A stretch of 64,000 nucleotides of DNA. It comes from Haloplanus salinarum (GTDB taxonomy: Archaea; Halobacteriota; Halobacteria; Halobacteriales; Haloferacaceae). Positions within the stretch are counted from its first letter, which is position 1; each line of letters begins with the position of its first letter. This document shows positions 53,265-61,747 of this stretch, one piece after another. A model generated the notes under the pieces. The model searched no databases, was not told the DNA's origin, and saw only the letters and a list, made by a program, of their open reading frames with translations. The stretch is taken from contig NZ_CP101823.1 of the NCBI RefSeq assembly GCF_024498175.1, forward strand, positions 806,001-870,000. Reading direction: 5' to 3'. The position numbers and the translations under genes were made by a program.

Positions 53265-54772
53265 TCACTGGTCGGGGTCCGCGAGCGGCGACGGTCGGCG
53301 GCATTTTCCGGCCGATACCACGGTGGCGGTACGAGGGTCACGTTGCTGGGCGTGATCCGTAACGTGATGGTTCGCCTGACTGGCGTGGAGTCGAGAGAGA
53401 CGACCGTTCGAGCGTAGCGCATCCCGTGGACCAGTCCACGCTCGTCGACGAGGAGGGTTCCTTCGTCCGCGCCGGACGTCGTCGAAGCGCTGCGAATCTC
53501 GATCCAAAGGTACGTCCTCCCACCGCGCTCGAAGGAGCCGGTGACCGCCGTATCCGTTCCGGATAGCGCCCGTCGGAGGAGAGATGCGGTTCGAACGGCG
53601 AACGGATCCGTGTCGGGGGCGGGTCCGATGACACGGTGGTCCGCGTCGAGGGCCGACGAATTCGAGACGGGGGGCGACTCGAAACGAACGTTACCGTCGG
53701 CGTCGGTGTTCGATCCTACGCGGACGATCCGTTTCGTTCCGTTGGCGTACGTCGATGCGTTCGCAACTCCGGACGGGGGCCAGCGGAACGTCCCGGCAAC
53801 CCGCACCGTCGATCGGTGACGGGCGGGCGTCTCGACGACCGTCCGTTCCCACGCGACGGCGGTTCGCTGTCCATCGACGGATTCCCGATTCGTGACCGAG
53901 AGCCGGTAGGACTCGGCCGAGAGCGTCGAGTAGTGGGCGGCGGCCAGCATCGAGACGTTCTCGACGCCGTCGACGCCGACGCCGGGCGGATACGACTCTT
54001 CGAGAACGACTTGACGCCCCGAAGCCGAGTCCTCGATCGAATCGGCGTTCTCGGACGACGATCCGCCGTCAGTCGCCGTTTGGTCGTCCGCGAGCGGCGT
54101 CTCCGAATCCTCCGACGCGTTCTCGACGCTCGGAGTCTCGCCGGCTGAGGCCGACCCGGAGGAATCATCGATGGGTACGACGGGACCGGTTGCGAACGGA
54201 GCGACGGCGACGATGGCAGACGTGAGGACGAGGGCGAGCACGACGGCGACGATGGAAACGGACGACAGCGCGACGACCGTTCGGCGGTCACCGCCTCCGT
54301 CGTCGTCGTCCGGACCGTCGTCAGCCGACCGGGCGAGAGCGTCGTCGGTCCCCCCACCCGACGATCCGGTCGAGGGCTCCGTGGCGGATGGCTGCCGAAC
54401 CTTCCGGCCGTAGGTATCGTCGACGTCATCGGCGGGGACGCCTATGTTAGAGACAGTCAACCCGACGGCGTCGGGTGACGCGTCAAAGAAGCGGTGACAG
54501 AGTCGAGTTCGGTCATCAGGGGTCACGGCGTAGCGCAGCATCTCCCGGAGGTCTTCGAGCGGCAGTGGCGCCACGCCGTCGGTCGCCGTCACTCCGGGTG
54601 GGGCGACCCGCTGCGGGTCGGCCCCCTCGAACGGCGGTCGGACGGAGACGATGACACCGACGCGCTCGCCCTCCCACCCCCGGGCGTCGTAGACTGCGGC
54701 CACGAACGAGGCGCGTTCCCCAGGGTCGAGATCGTCGAGGGCTACCTCGAACTCGACGCGAGGCCGGGACAC
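52964..54772 (-). CDS. membrane-anchored halophile protein with read-through C terminus
   Basis: About 602 aa from GTG 54772 (SRPRVEFEVALDDLDPG). A cytosolic N-terminal domain of about 140 residues is followed by a polar linker, a single TM (about 193-225, VVALSSVSIVAVVLALVLTS) and an exported domain rich in Ser/Asp/Thr with beta repeats (STVRVAGTFRWPPSG, GRTYLWIEIRSASTT, RRTITLRITPSNVTL). The natural end appears to be near 53290 (LVPPPWYRPE). The frame then continues about 110 codons antisense-like through the truncated RecA-like gene. So the C terminus is probably a recombination product. Function unknown. Confidence 0.6.
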   Translation of the reverse strand: MSRPRVEFEVALDDLDPGERASFVAAVYDARGWEGERVGVIVSVRPPFEGADPQRVAPPGVTATDGVAPLPLEDLREMLRYAVTPDDRTRLCHRFFDASPDAVGLTVSNIGVPADDVDDTYGRKVRQPSATEPSTGSSGGGTDDALARSADDGPDDDDGGGDRRTVVALSSVSIVAVVLALVLTSAIVAVAPFATGPVVPIDDSSGSASAGETPSVENASEDSETPLADDQTATDGGSSSENADSIEDSASGRQVVLEESYPPGVGVDGVENVSMLAAAHYSTLSAESYRLSVTNRESVDGQRTAVAWERTVVETPARHRSTVRVAGTFRWPPSGVANASTYANGTKRIVRVGSNTDADGNVRFESPPVSNSSALDADHRVIGPAPDTDPFAVRTASLLRRALSGTDTAVTGSFERGGRTYLWIEIRSASTTSGADEGTLLVDERGLVHGMRYARTVVSLDSTPVRRTITLRITPSNVTLVPPPWYRPENAADRRRSRTPTSDSVRAHVTVKGRLTESSSLRMAGASASPTSSGPPSYIGTSTRWIRPGSASSTPREATAGRWSTRRPNTSPRPATSPVSASGRRSCSGSSRTVASRISGTG

Positions 54773-54950
54773 GTCAGCACGTTGGAATCGGCGGACAAAA
54801 CCCTTCGCCCCGCACCGTCCGAAGGGCGATTCCGAGCGGAGAAGGCCTCGAGACCACCGGCCACGAACCACGGCGTGATCGTCGTGGGTTGGATACCCGG
54901 ATGACACACGCACTCGGCCACGCGCATCGAGCGAACGGAGTGAGTGAGAT

Positions 54951-55172
54951 GGGCGTGGCGGGATTCGAACCCGATTGCGAATCCTCGCTGGCGCTCGGAT
55001 TCGCGTGGTTCGAACTCCGGTAACCGTTTTCGACCTCGATTCGCTCGGACAGAACAGCGGGCGTGGCGGGATTCGAACCACGGTCGTTTCGCTCCCTGAT
55101 TCGAATCCCTTACGGTACACTGTTCGACCTCGCTTCGCTCGGACAGAACAGCGGGCGTGGCGGGATTCGAAC
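54951..55172. repeat. three copies of a tRNA-Arg(CCU) 3'-end sequence
   Basis: GGGCGTGGCGGGATTCGAAC occurs at 54951-54970, 55059-55078 and 55153-55172. The last is the acceptor/T-arm end of the real tRNA. The second and third copies are preceded by the same 28-bp segment (CGACCTCG[A/C]TTCGCTCGGACA...), giving a 48-bp direct repeat with one mismatch. The extra copies lack the rest of a tRNA. Such fragments are typical attachment-site scars of elements integrating at tRNA 3' ends. The remainder of 54773-55151 holds no gene. Confidence 0.8.
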
Positions 55173-55224
55173 CCGCGATCGAGAGGTTAGGAACCTCTCG
55201 CCCTATCCGCTAGGCCACACGCCC
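55152..55224 (-). tRNA. tRNA-Arg (anticodon CCU)
   Basis: Acceptor GGGCGTG/CACGCCC with discriminator G. Anticodon stem AGAGG/CCTCT closes loop TTCCTAA (anticodon CCT, reads AGG). T arm is GCGGG-TTCGAAT-CCCGC. The 3' half is duplicated twice to the left. Confidence 0.96.
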
Positions 55225-55333
55225 TGCCGGCCGTAAACGGGACGTGGACAAAAAGGTCGGTATCCCGTCCCAGCCACGTCCCTTTGACGCTCGCACCATA
55301 CATTATTCATGCTTCCGACCCCAATCGGCTATC

Positions 55334-55762
55334 ATGGAAGATCGAGCAGCCGATACCGAACGACGTCGACTTCTCGCACTGGTCGGAACGGGACTCGCCA
55401 CGGGGCTGGCCGGCTGTTCCGGCGGTGGCGACGGCGGCGATGGCGGCGACGGCGGCGGCGACACGGCGACGGCCACCGCGACGGCCACCGCGACGGAGAC
55501 GGCCACCTCGGGCGGCGAGGACACCGTTCCGTCGGAGTACGAGACGGCCACCGCCATCGGCGGTGCCCAGCGGAATCCCGACTCGCTCTCCTCGAAGTCG
55601 GCGGTGAACTACCAGTCCGAGCCAAAGGACGGCCAGAAGTGTTCGAACTGCCAGTTCTACATCGAGGACAAGAACGGCGACGGCATGGGGGCGTGTACCC
55701 TCGTCGAGGGCAACATCGACCCCGAGGGCTACTGCGTCAGCTACGCCGAGTACGAGGGCTAG
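55334..55762 (+). CDS. high-potential iron-sulfur protein (HiPIP) lipoprotein
   Basis: 142 aa. Tat-lipoprotein signal ERRRLLALVGTGLATGLAGC, a Gly/Asp then Thr/Ala repeat linker, and a C-terminal HiPIP domain. There four cysteines, CSNC, GACTL and GYCVSY, would bind one [4Fe-4S] cluster. HiPIPs shuttle electrons at high potential outside the membrane, as halocyanins do, usually toward a terminal oxidase. ATG 55334 is chosen for the Tat motif; an AT-rich CATACATTATTCATG upstream serves as promoter. Confidence 0.92.
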   Translation: MEDRAADTERRRLLALVGTGLATGLAGCSGGGDGGDGGDGGGDTATATATATATETATSGGEDTVPSEYETATAIGGAQRNPDSLSSKSAVNYQSEPKDGQKCSNCQFYIEDKNGDGMGACTLVEGNIDPEGYCVSYAEYEG

Positions 55763-55861
55763 TCCTCTAGCCTAGCGGATTCATCGGTCGGCGTGCCCCC
55801 GACGACGTGCCGTCGAGCGGGGATACGGACGTATGGTCCCGCCACCAGCATACGGCACAGC

Positions 55862-56554
55862 CTACGCCCCGCCCTCGACGCCGAGTTCCGCGAGCAGCGT
55901 CCGGGCCGCCGCGGCCGAGGACGCCGGTCCGCGGGCAGTCACTAGGTCGCCGTCGACGGTGACCGACGTCTCGGCGTCGAGTTCGGCGTCCCACTCGGCG
56001 CCCGCCGCCCGCACCTCGTCTTCCACCCAGTAGGGAAGCTTGCGTCCGTCGGGCATCAGGTCGTGGTCGTCGACGATGCCCTCCTCCCAGGCGTTCGGGA
56101 AGCCCGTGACCCGTCGTCCGGCGACGAGGAAGTCCCCGTCGGCGTCGCGGGTGAACGCGAGGATGCCGACGGCGTGACAGACGACGAGCGCCTTCGTGTC
56201 GCCGCCGTCGACGGCCTCGCGGAGCAGAGCGCGGGCGTGGCGGTCCTGGTTGATGTCCCACTCGGTTCCGTGGCCGCCGGGGAAGACGACGGCGTCGTGG
56301 TCGGCGGCGTCGACAGCGGTCACCCCTTCGGGGTCGTTCAGGCGCGGGTCGGTCTCGTGGACCTCCCGGACGCGTTCGGCGGTCTCCGCCCCGACGTTCG
56401 CCGGATCGACCGACCGCTCGTCGACGACCGGCGGCCCGCCCGTGGGCGTGGCGACGGTGACCTCGACCCCCGCCTCGTCGAGCGTCGTCAGCGGCTCGAT
56501 ACACTCCTCTCCCCAGTACCCCTCCTCGCTGACGACGAACAGTGCGGATGGCAT
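55862..56554 (-). CDS. DJ-1/PfpI family protein (class I glutamine amidotransferase-like)
   Basis: 230 aa. The nucleophile elbow ALVVCHAVGILAFT holds the catalytic Cys and His. DAVVFPGGHGTEWDINQD, a Hsp31/YajL-like VTGFPNAWEEG and the metal-site-like SEEGYWGEECIEPL support the Hsp31-like subgroup. Members deglycate proteins/nucleotides or act as glyoxalase III; the exact reaction is not decided. Full length. Confidence 0.9.
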   Translation of the reverse strand: MPSALFVVSEEGYWGEECIEPLTTLDEAGVEVTVATPTGGPPVVDERSVDPANVGAETAERVREVHETDPRLNDPEGVTAVDAADHDAVVFPGGHGTEWDINQDRHARALLREAVDGGDTKALVVCHAVGILAFTRDADGDFLVAGRRVTGFPNAWEEGIVDDHDLMPDGRKLPYWVEDEVRAAGAEWDAELDAETSVTVDGDLVTARGPASSAAAARTLLAELGVEGGA

Positions 56555-56762
56555 GCACCGACCGCTACGGCGCTGAGACGGAAAGGCGTTCGCGATCCGG
56601 GGATGACCGCCGGGACGAGCGACTCACGCCTCGAGCGTCGGGAGACGGACCACCGCCGAGGGTTCGGACGTCGCTCGGAAGGCTCCAGCGGACCGGTCGG
56701 TCGTCGGGTCGGACGGACCGTCTCACGCGCCGGTGGCCGCCAAAAGATGTGTCGAGGTCGCG

Positions 56763-57140
56763 TTACTCCTCGTCGGAGACGAAGACGACGGTGGAGTCGG
56801 CATTCAACAGCACGAGCTGGGAGACGCTGCCCATCAGTGCCTTGCCGATCGGCGTCTGCTTCTGCGGTCCGAGGACGATGTAGTTGGACCTACGCTCCTC
56901 CGCCTCGTTGAGAATGCGCGGCGCGGGCTCGCCGAGCGCTCCGACGGCCGTGACGTTCTGCGGGTCGTCGAGCGCCAGCTTGACCGCGTTCTCGGCGATC
57001 TCCTTGGCGGTCGACTTCGACTCCGTCTCCGGCTGGACGTTGAAGACGACGAGCTCCTCGTCGAACGCCTGAGCGAGTTCGTAGCCGCGCTGTACCACTC
57101 GGCTCTCGTCCGCGCTGTCGACTGCAGCTAAGACTGACAT
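56763..57140 (-). CDS. universal stress protein (UspA family)
   Basis: 125 aa, shorter than the usual 140-150. MSVLAAVDSADESRVVQRG, a strand ELVVFNVQPE, and SNYIVLGPQKQTPIGKALMG, in place of the ATP-binding G-x2-G-x9-GS motif. The usual helix-2 region is compressed. TTTATTTAG about 25-30 bp upstream (57165-57173) is the promoter. Stress role inferred from the family only. Confidence 0.88.
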   Translation of the reverse strand: MSVLAAVDSADESRVVQRGYELAQAFDEELVVFNVQPETESKSTAKEIAENAVKLALDDPQNVTAVGALGEPAPRILNEAEERRSNYIVLGPQKQTPIGKALMGSVSQLVLLNADSTVVFVSDEE

Positions 57141-57478
57141 GGCACATCTCTGTCCTATCGGTATCTAAATAAATGTTGGTGATGAATGTCATTCGGCTGG
57201 GAGGACAGCGAGAGCTCCCCGTTTCAACGCCGTAGCGTCGTGTCGCTGCCGGAAATCGTCGGGAATGGACCCATCAGATGAGACACAACACACCCGTCGT
57301 GACGACACCGGACCGGCGGATACGGCGGGAAGAGTACCCATCAGTCCCTCCATGGGTTCGGTCGCGGCGACACTGACCGCGCTCGACGGCGGCCGAACTC
57401 GTGTCGTCGATACGATCGGGGCACGGCGGGACCCCACGCCGAGACAGATTCAAAAGGTCGAGACGCGAAGCGGTCGGT
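57141..57478. other. divergent intergenic region between UspA and M20 peptidase genes
   Basis: About 340 bp. The UspA TATA box lies at its left end. No other gene is convincing: open frames on both strands are antisense-like. A mildly AT-rich CAGATTCAAAAGG (about 57446) might belong to the promoter of the peptidase gene. Confidence 0.5.
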
Positions 57479-58627
57479 ATGGTCGTGTACGGCGACGTCG
57501 CCGGAGCGTCGCTCGGGGAGCGGGTGGCCGAGACGACCGCCGATCTCGTGACGTACCGAACCACCGAGGACCGGCCGGGGGAGATCGAGGCCTGCCTCTC
57601 CGCGGTCGCCGACTTCTTCGCCGACGCCGACGTGACCGTCGAGCGCTACAGCCACGACGACACCCCCTCACTGGTCGTCTCGCTCGACGGTTCGTTGACT
57701 CCCGACGTCGTCTTCCACGGCCACCTCGACGTCGTTCCGGGCGCCGACCGCCTGTTCACGCCACGGTACGTCACCGAGGGCGAACTCTCGGGGCGGGGGA
57801 CGGCGGACATGAAAGGGGGACTCGCGGCGATGATGCACGTGGTACGTGACCTCTCGCGGACTCCCGATCCGCCGTCGCTCGCGCTGATGGTCGTCACCGA
57901 CGAAGAGCGCGGCGGCTACGACGGCGCCCGCTACCTCCTCGAGGAAGTGGGGTACGACCCCGCCTTCTGCATCACGGGCGAACCGAACAACCTCGCGGGC
58001 TACATGGACATCGTCCACCGACAGAAGGGGGTGATCCGGATCGACCTGCGGGCGACTGGCGACCCCGCACACGCCGCGACACCCGAGCAAGGCGAGAGCG
58101 CCATCGAGACGCTGATGGCGGCCTACCCCGCCGTCGACGCGGCCGTCGACGGGGTGGCCCGGGACTACGACTGGGAGCCGACCGTCAACTACGGTCGCAT
58201 CGAGGGGGGGACGGCAGTCAACCAGGTCGCCGACGCCGCTCGTCTCCAGCTCGACGTGCGCTATCCGGACGCCGAGGCCCGCGACAGCGTCCTTGGGGCG
58301 CTCCGTGATATTTCCGACCTCTCCGTCGAGAGCGTCGGCCACGGCGCCCCCGTGGACACGGCCCCCGACGATCCGTACGTTCGTGGCCTGCAACGTCACG
58401 CCGAACGGGTACTCGGACGGGAGGTCGATCTGGTCCGCAAACCGCACACGAGCGACCTGCGACACTTCGCGACCCACGGGGTGCCGGGCGTGGCGTTCGG
58501 GCCCGAGGGCTACGGCTCTCACGAGAGTTACGAGTATCTCGTTCTCGACAGCCTCCCCGACTACTGTCGGACGCTCGCCGCCTTCGCCGCGGACGCACCC
58601 TACAGTTCCAGTTCGAGGTCCCAGTAG
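57479..58627 (+). CDS. M20-family peptidase/deacylase (ArgE/DapE-like)
   Basis: 382 aa. Zinc ligands: FHGHLDVVPG, RGTADMKGG, and TDEERGG with the catalytic Glu; ITGEPNNLAGY and the C-terminal TSDLRHFATHG complete the site. A dimerisation domain (about residues 180-290) is present. The group hydrolyses N-acyl amino acids (acetylornithine, succinyl-DAP) or dipeptides; the substrate is unassigned. The 3' end overlaps the convergent GNAT gene by 28 bp. Confidence 0.92.
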   Translation: MVVYGDVAGASLGERVAETTADLVTYRTTEDRPGEIEACLSAVADFFADADVTVERYSHDDTPSLVVSLDGSLTPDVVFHGHLDVVPGADRLFTPRYVTEGELSGRGTADMKGGLAAMMHVVRDLSRTPDPPSLALMVVTDEERGGYDGARYLLEEVGYDPAFCITGEPNNLAGYMDIVHRQKGVIRIDLRATGDPAHAATPEQGESAIETLMAAYPAVDAAVDGVARDYDWEPTVNYGRIEGGTAVNQVADAARLQLDVRYPDAEARDSVLGALRDISDLSVESVGHGAPVDTAPDDPYVRGLQRHAERVLGREVDLVRKPHTSDLRHFATHGVPGVAFGPEGYGSHESYEYLVLDSLPDYCRTLAAFAADAPYSSSSRSQ

Positions 58628-59655
58628 CGGTCGTGGGCCGCGACGACGCGGTAGTCGAGGCCGAGCGTGTCGATGAGTGCCTTCACGTCGTCGACCACGG
58701 CCACCTCGGTCGGCGTGTCGTCCGGTGGGTGCTGGAAGACGAAGGCGTCACGGCGGTCCCCGTCGCGGCTCAGCCAGTCGGGGACGAACCCCGCGGGCGA
58801 GAAGCCGTCCGCCTCCAGCGGTTCGTAGAGCGCGATGAGCCGGCGGGCGTTGGCATCGACCGGGACCATCAGGTGGACGTCCTCCTCGCGCATCGCGGCC
58901 CGAATCTCCGCCTCCGTGCGCGCCCACGACTCGTCGCCGCCGGCGGTCACCTCCCAGAGGAAGCCCCGCTCCCGGGAGAGTGCCATCTCGACCTGGTCGG
59001 CCTGGGGGTAGGTCACCGTGTTGACCGTGCGGATTCGCCGCCCGAGCAGGTCCAGCGACGCGTTCGCCAGCGTCCGCTCGACGACGTGGCGATACCGCTC
59101 GGGCACGTACACGTCCCGCTCGTCGTAGTCGATGCTGGGGGTGTAGAGGGTGATGACCTCGCTCTCGTTGTGGGGGCCGAAGTAGCCCCCCTGGAAGTCC
59201 TTGTGGATCGAGAAGGGAGCGAACCCGCGTGCCAGCAGGTTGTGTTGGGAGGCGGGATGGGAGGTGACCGCCGCCGAGTACACCAGCCCGGAGAACGCCT
59301 CGTCGGCGTGGAGCACGTTCAGCCGGTGTTTCAGGAGCTCGCGCCCCAGCCCCCGTCCCTGGTGGTCGGGGTGGACCGCGAGTTTGCAGATCTGGGCGTT
59401 CCCCTCATCCAGCGAGTCGTACTCGATGGTCGCCGTACCGGTGACGCCGTCGTCCGTCTCGGCGACGAACGCCGCGACGTCTGGGTCGCCCAGGAGGGTC
59501 GACCGGACCGCCGCCGTCTCGACCAGCGGGTAGTCGGTGTCCGCCGGATACGCCGCCGCGTACACCGCCGCGACCTCGGGCGCGTCGTCCCACTCGATCC
59601 GTCGGATCGTGTAGCCCGCCGGCAGGTCCGGCACGAAGGGCCGCTCCTCGTCCAT
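58600..59655 (-). CDS. GNAT-family N-acetyltransferase with C-terminal extension
   Basis: 351 aa. GNAT core in residues 15-165: EVAAVYAAAYPADTDYPLVE, AQICKLAVHPDHQGRGLGRE (acetyl-CoA binding V-x-P-x-x-Q/R-G-x-G), and AVTSHPASQHNLLARGF. A second, degenerate acyltransferase-like half follows, with VNTVTYPQADQVEMAL and LIALYEPLEADGFSPAG. Two-domain GNATs of this size are common in halophiles; the substrate is unknown. The start lies 12 bp from the Hsp20 3' end on the same strand. Confidence 0.85.
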   Translation of the reverse strand: MDEERPFVPDLPAGYTIRRIEWDDAPEVAAVYAAAYPADTDYPLVETAAVRSTLLGDPDVAAFVAETDDGVTGTATIEYDSLDEGNAQICKLAVHPDHQGRGLGRELLKHRLNVLHADEAFSGLVYSAAVTSHPASQHNLLARGFAPFSIHKDFQGGYFGPHNESEVITLYTPSIDYDERDVYVPERYRHVVERTLANASLDLLGRRIRTVNTVTYPQADQVEMALSRERGFLWEVTAGGDESWARTEAEIRAAMREEDVHLMVPVDANARRLIALYEPLEADGFSPAGFVPDWLSRDGDRRDAFVFQHPPDDTPTEVAVVDDVKALIDTLGLDYRVVAAHDRYWDLELEL

Positions 59656-59667
59656 CGGCCGCTCCCG

Positions 59668-60111
59668 TCAGTTCACGTCGATCCGCGTGCCACGCGAATC
59701 CGGATCCGACTTCGGCATCCGGACCGTCAGGACGCCGTTGTTGTAGGTGGCCGTGATGTCGTCCTCGTCGACCGCCGAGGGGAGATCGATCGACCGTGAG
59801 ACCGACGTCCGCCGGCGTTCGCGCCGGACGTACTCCCCGCCCTCTTCCTCGGTCTCCTCGTCGCGCTCGGCGCCCACCCGTAGCGTTCCGTCGACCACTC
59901 GGACGTCGATGTCGTCCGCTTCGAATCCCGGGAGGTCGCCCGTCAACACGAGTTCCTCGCCGGTGTCCTCGAGGTCGACGCGCATCCCGGCTCCCGCCGA
60001 CGTCGGCAGGTCGGTCTCGGCGGGGTCCCACGTCCGTGCCGCGCTCTCGAAGTTCTCCTGCATCCGGTCGAACAGTTCCTCCAGTTCGTCGAACGGGTTT
60101 CGTCCGCTCAT
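59668..60111 (-). CDS. Hsp20-family small heat-shock protein
   Basis: 147 aa. The alpha-crystallin domain runs from RVDLEDTGEELVLTGDLPGF through DGTLRVGAERDE and RTSVSRSIDLPSAVD to NNGVLTVRMPKSD, the conserved GVL motif. N-terminal arm NPFDELEELFDRMQENF. The IxI-like tail is weak. It is an ATP-independent holdase. ATG 60111 (MSGRNPFDE) is the natural start; longer frames run into antisense sequence. Confidence 0.94.
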   Translation of the reverse strand: MSGRNPFDELEELFDRMQENFESAARTWDPAETDLPTSAGAGMRVDLEDTGEELVLTGDLPGFEADDIDVRVVDGTLRVGAERDEETEEEGGEYVRRERRRTSVSRSIDLPSAVDEDDITATYNNGVLTVRMPKSDPDSRGTRIDVN

Positions 60112-60208
60112 ACCTGTTACTGACGCGACGCTAACTAAAATCCTACACGGTCGTTCCTGGGAACCGGGACCGGCCAGCGCACCCGCTTGGGCGGGGAGCC
60201 ACGATGTG

Positions 60209-60397
60209 TCACCCGCGAAAGAGCGCGAGCAGCTCGTCGACCACGGACGATTCGGCGACGACGACGTACCGGTTCCCGGCTTCCGGTTCCGTGTCCGCCC
60301 GAGCGACCCCCGTCCAGTCGTGGTCGGACACGACCAGGGATCCCCGCGGGAGGCTGATCTCGTCGAGCGTGTGGCCGGCGACCGAGGGCGACGCCAC
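60209..60397 (-). CDS. short TrkA-C-like fragment
   Basis: 62 codons from GTG: MASPSVAGHTLDEISLPRGS, then LVVSDHDWTGVARADTEPEA and GNRYVVVAESSVVDELLALF. The last half has the feel of a TrkA C-terminal (RCK_C) ligand-binding domain that normally follows an NAD-binding or transporter domain. No such domain precedes it. Probably a gene remnant or small regulator. The rest of 60112-60489 holds nothing else recognisable. Confidence 0.45.
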   Translation of the reverse strand: MASPSVAGHTLDEISLPRGSLVVSDHDWTGVARADTEPEAGNRYVVVAESSVVDELLALFRG

Positions 60398-60489
60398 ACC
60401 CCGTCGGTGGGTCTACACGGCCGCACGGATCGAGGAGACCGTCCTCGTTCTGTGGGCGCTTCGGCGGGGCCGCGGAGGGGGCTGACTGC

Positions 60490-61473
60490 TCACGCGCTCG
60501 GCAACGCGCCCGTGACGCCGACGGTTTCGAGCACGAGCCACCCCAGAAAGCCCCCGTAGACCACCAGCAGGACGACGGCCTCCCGGAAAGTGAGCGCCAA
60601 CCCCGTCCGCAGGAGGGTAAAGAGGACGAGCGTCGCGACGGTGAGCGAGGCCATCATCGGCACCGCAGCGGCGAAGTCGACGGTGGCCGTCCCGGCGAGC
60701 AACACGCCGGCTGGCACGGCTATCAGCAGGTCGAACGTGTTGCTACCGAGGACGTTGGCGACGCTCGTGACGTCGCCGCCGGCATCCCCTCTCGCGGCCC
60801 GGAGGCTCACGAACAGGTCCGGAACGCTCGTCCCCGCGGCGACGACGACCATCCCCCAGACGAAACTCGGCGTGCCGAACATCTCGCCGAAGCCGATGGC
60901 CGCCCGGACCAGACCCTCGACGGCGACGACGATCAGAACGACCCCCGCCCCGAGTTCCAGCCACCGCCGCCCCACCGCGACGCCGTCGTCCGACCCGCCG
61001 TCGTGATCGGCGAGATCCTGATACTGGGTGAAGACGTAGACACCGTAGAGCGCCACGGGGAGTAGCGCCAGGGGTCGGGTCACCGTCCCGGCCAGCCCAC
61101 CGCCCGGCACCGGGTTGTAGATGACGGCGAACGCGAAGGTCACGAGGAGGGTCGCCACGGAGAGCATGTAGAACTGCGCTTCCTTGTAGACGAGGTGCCG
61201 ACTCGCGGTCAGTCGTCCCCGGCGGGACAGGGTGGCCGCGGACGGGATGACGAGGACGTTGAACACGGCCGACCCCACGATAGCTCCCACCCCGAGGTCG
61301 AACTCCCCGTGGAGGAGCGTCGCGAGCACCACGCTCGAAAGCTCCGGGGCGCTCGACCCGACCGCGGCGACGACCGCACCGCGCACGATGGGCGGCATCC
61401 CGTAGTGGTGCGCGAGTCGCTCGCCCGACCGGTCGAGATAGTCGCTCCCCTTCCAGACGACGGCCGTCGACAC
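60490..61473 (-). CDS. CaCA-family Ca2+/Na+ exchanger, N-terminally short
   Basis: 327 aa. Two alpha repeats: AAVGSSAPELSSVVLATLL with GAIVGSAVFNVLVI, and VVVAAGTSVPDLFVSLRAA with SVANVLGSNTFDLLI. Nine to ten TM helices. Exchangers of this family begin with a hydrophobic helix ending in a WKGSD-like segment. Here the protein starts directly with STAVVWKGSDYLDRSGERL (GTG 61473), so most of TM1 is absent. Four bases further upstream repeat copy C begins and its arm carries an in-frame stop. The gene is likely 5'-truncated at the repeat; function uncertain. Confidence 0.8.
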   Translation of the reverse strand: MSTAVVWKGSDYLDRSGERLAHHYGMPPIVRGAVVAAVGSSAPELSSVVLATLLHGEFDLGVGAIVGSAVFNVLVIPSAATLSRRGRLTASRHLVYKEAQFYMLSVATLLVTFAFAVIYNPVPGGGLAGTVTRPLALLPVALYGVYVFTQYQDLADHDGGSDDGVAVGRRWLELGAGVVLIVVAVEGLVRAAIGFGEMFGTPSFVWGMVVVAAGTSVPDLFVSLRAARGDAGGDVTSVANVLGSNTFDLLIAVPAGVLLAGTATVDFAAAVPMMASLTVATLVLFTLLRTGLALTFREAVVLLVVYGGFLGWLVLETVGVTGALPSA

Positions 61474-61476
61474 GAC

Positions 61477-61562
61477 TGATACTGTTTATTGTAAGTCATT
61501 ACCGGTGGTTCGCCGAGACGGTCCGGCGAACCACCGGCAACCAGTTACAATAATCCGTATGA
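61477..61562. repeat. dispersed two-tier palindromic repeat, copy C (best preserved)
   Basis: Right outer arm TTACAATAATCCGTATGA (61545-61562) is intact; left outer arm TGATACTGTTTATTGTAA (61477-61494) matches it with four changes. Inner arms ACCGGTGGTTCGCCG (61501-61515) and CCGGCGAACCACCGG (61523-61537) pair over 13 bp or more around a 7-nt loop. It adjoins the shortened 5' end of the CaCA exchanger. Confidence 0.9.
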
Positions 61563-61747
61563 GAGGACCAGATACCAGGCTCCCGACGGAGGCCTCATCG
61601 GGGGGCGCTACTCCGTCGACCGGGAAACCTCCTCCGGCGGCGACGGGAGTTCCTCGCCAGTCGCGTGGGTCGTGCGGAATTAGTCCGCCGGTTCCACGGC
61701 GGACACCGGGCGGCGTGCACGGTCGGGCGGGTGGCGTGTGTCGGGGA

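Noticed and set aside
52964-55120. A 718-aa minus-strand frame starting at 55120
   Set aside because: The first 116 codons overlap tRNA fragments and are Arg/Pro/Ser-rich without domain character; GTG 54772 is a more natural start.
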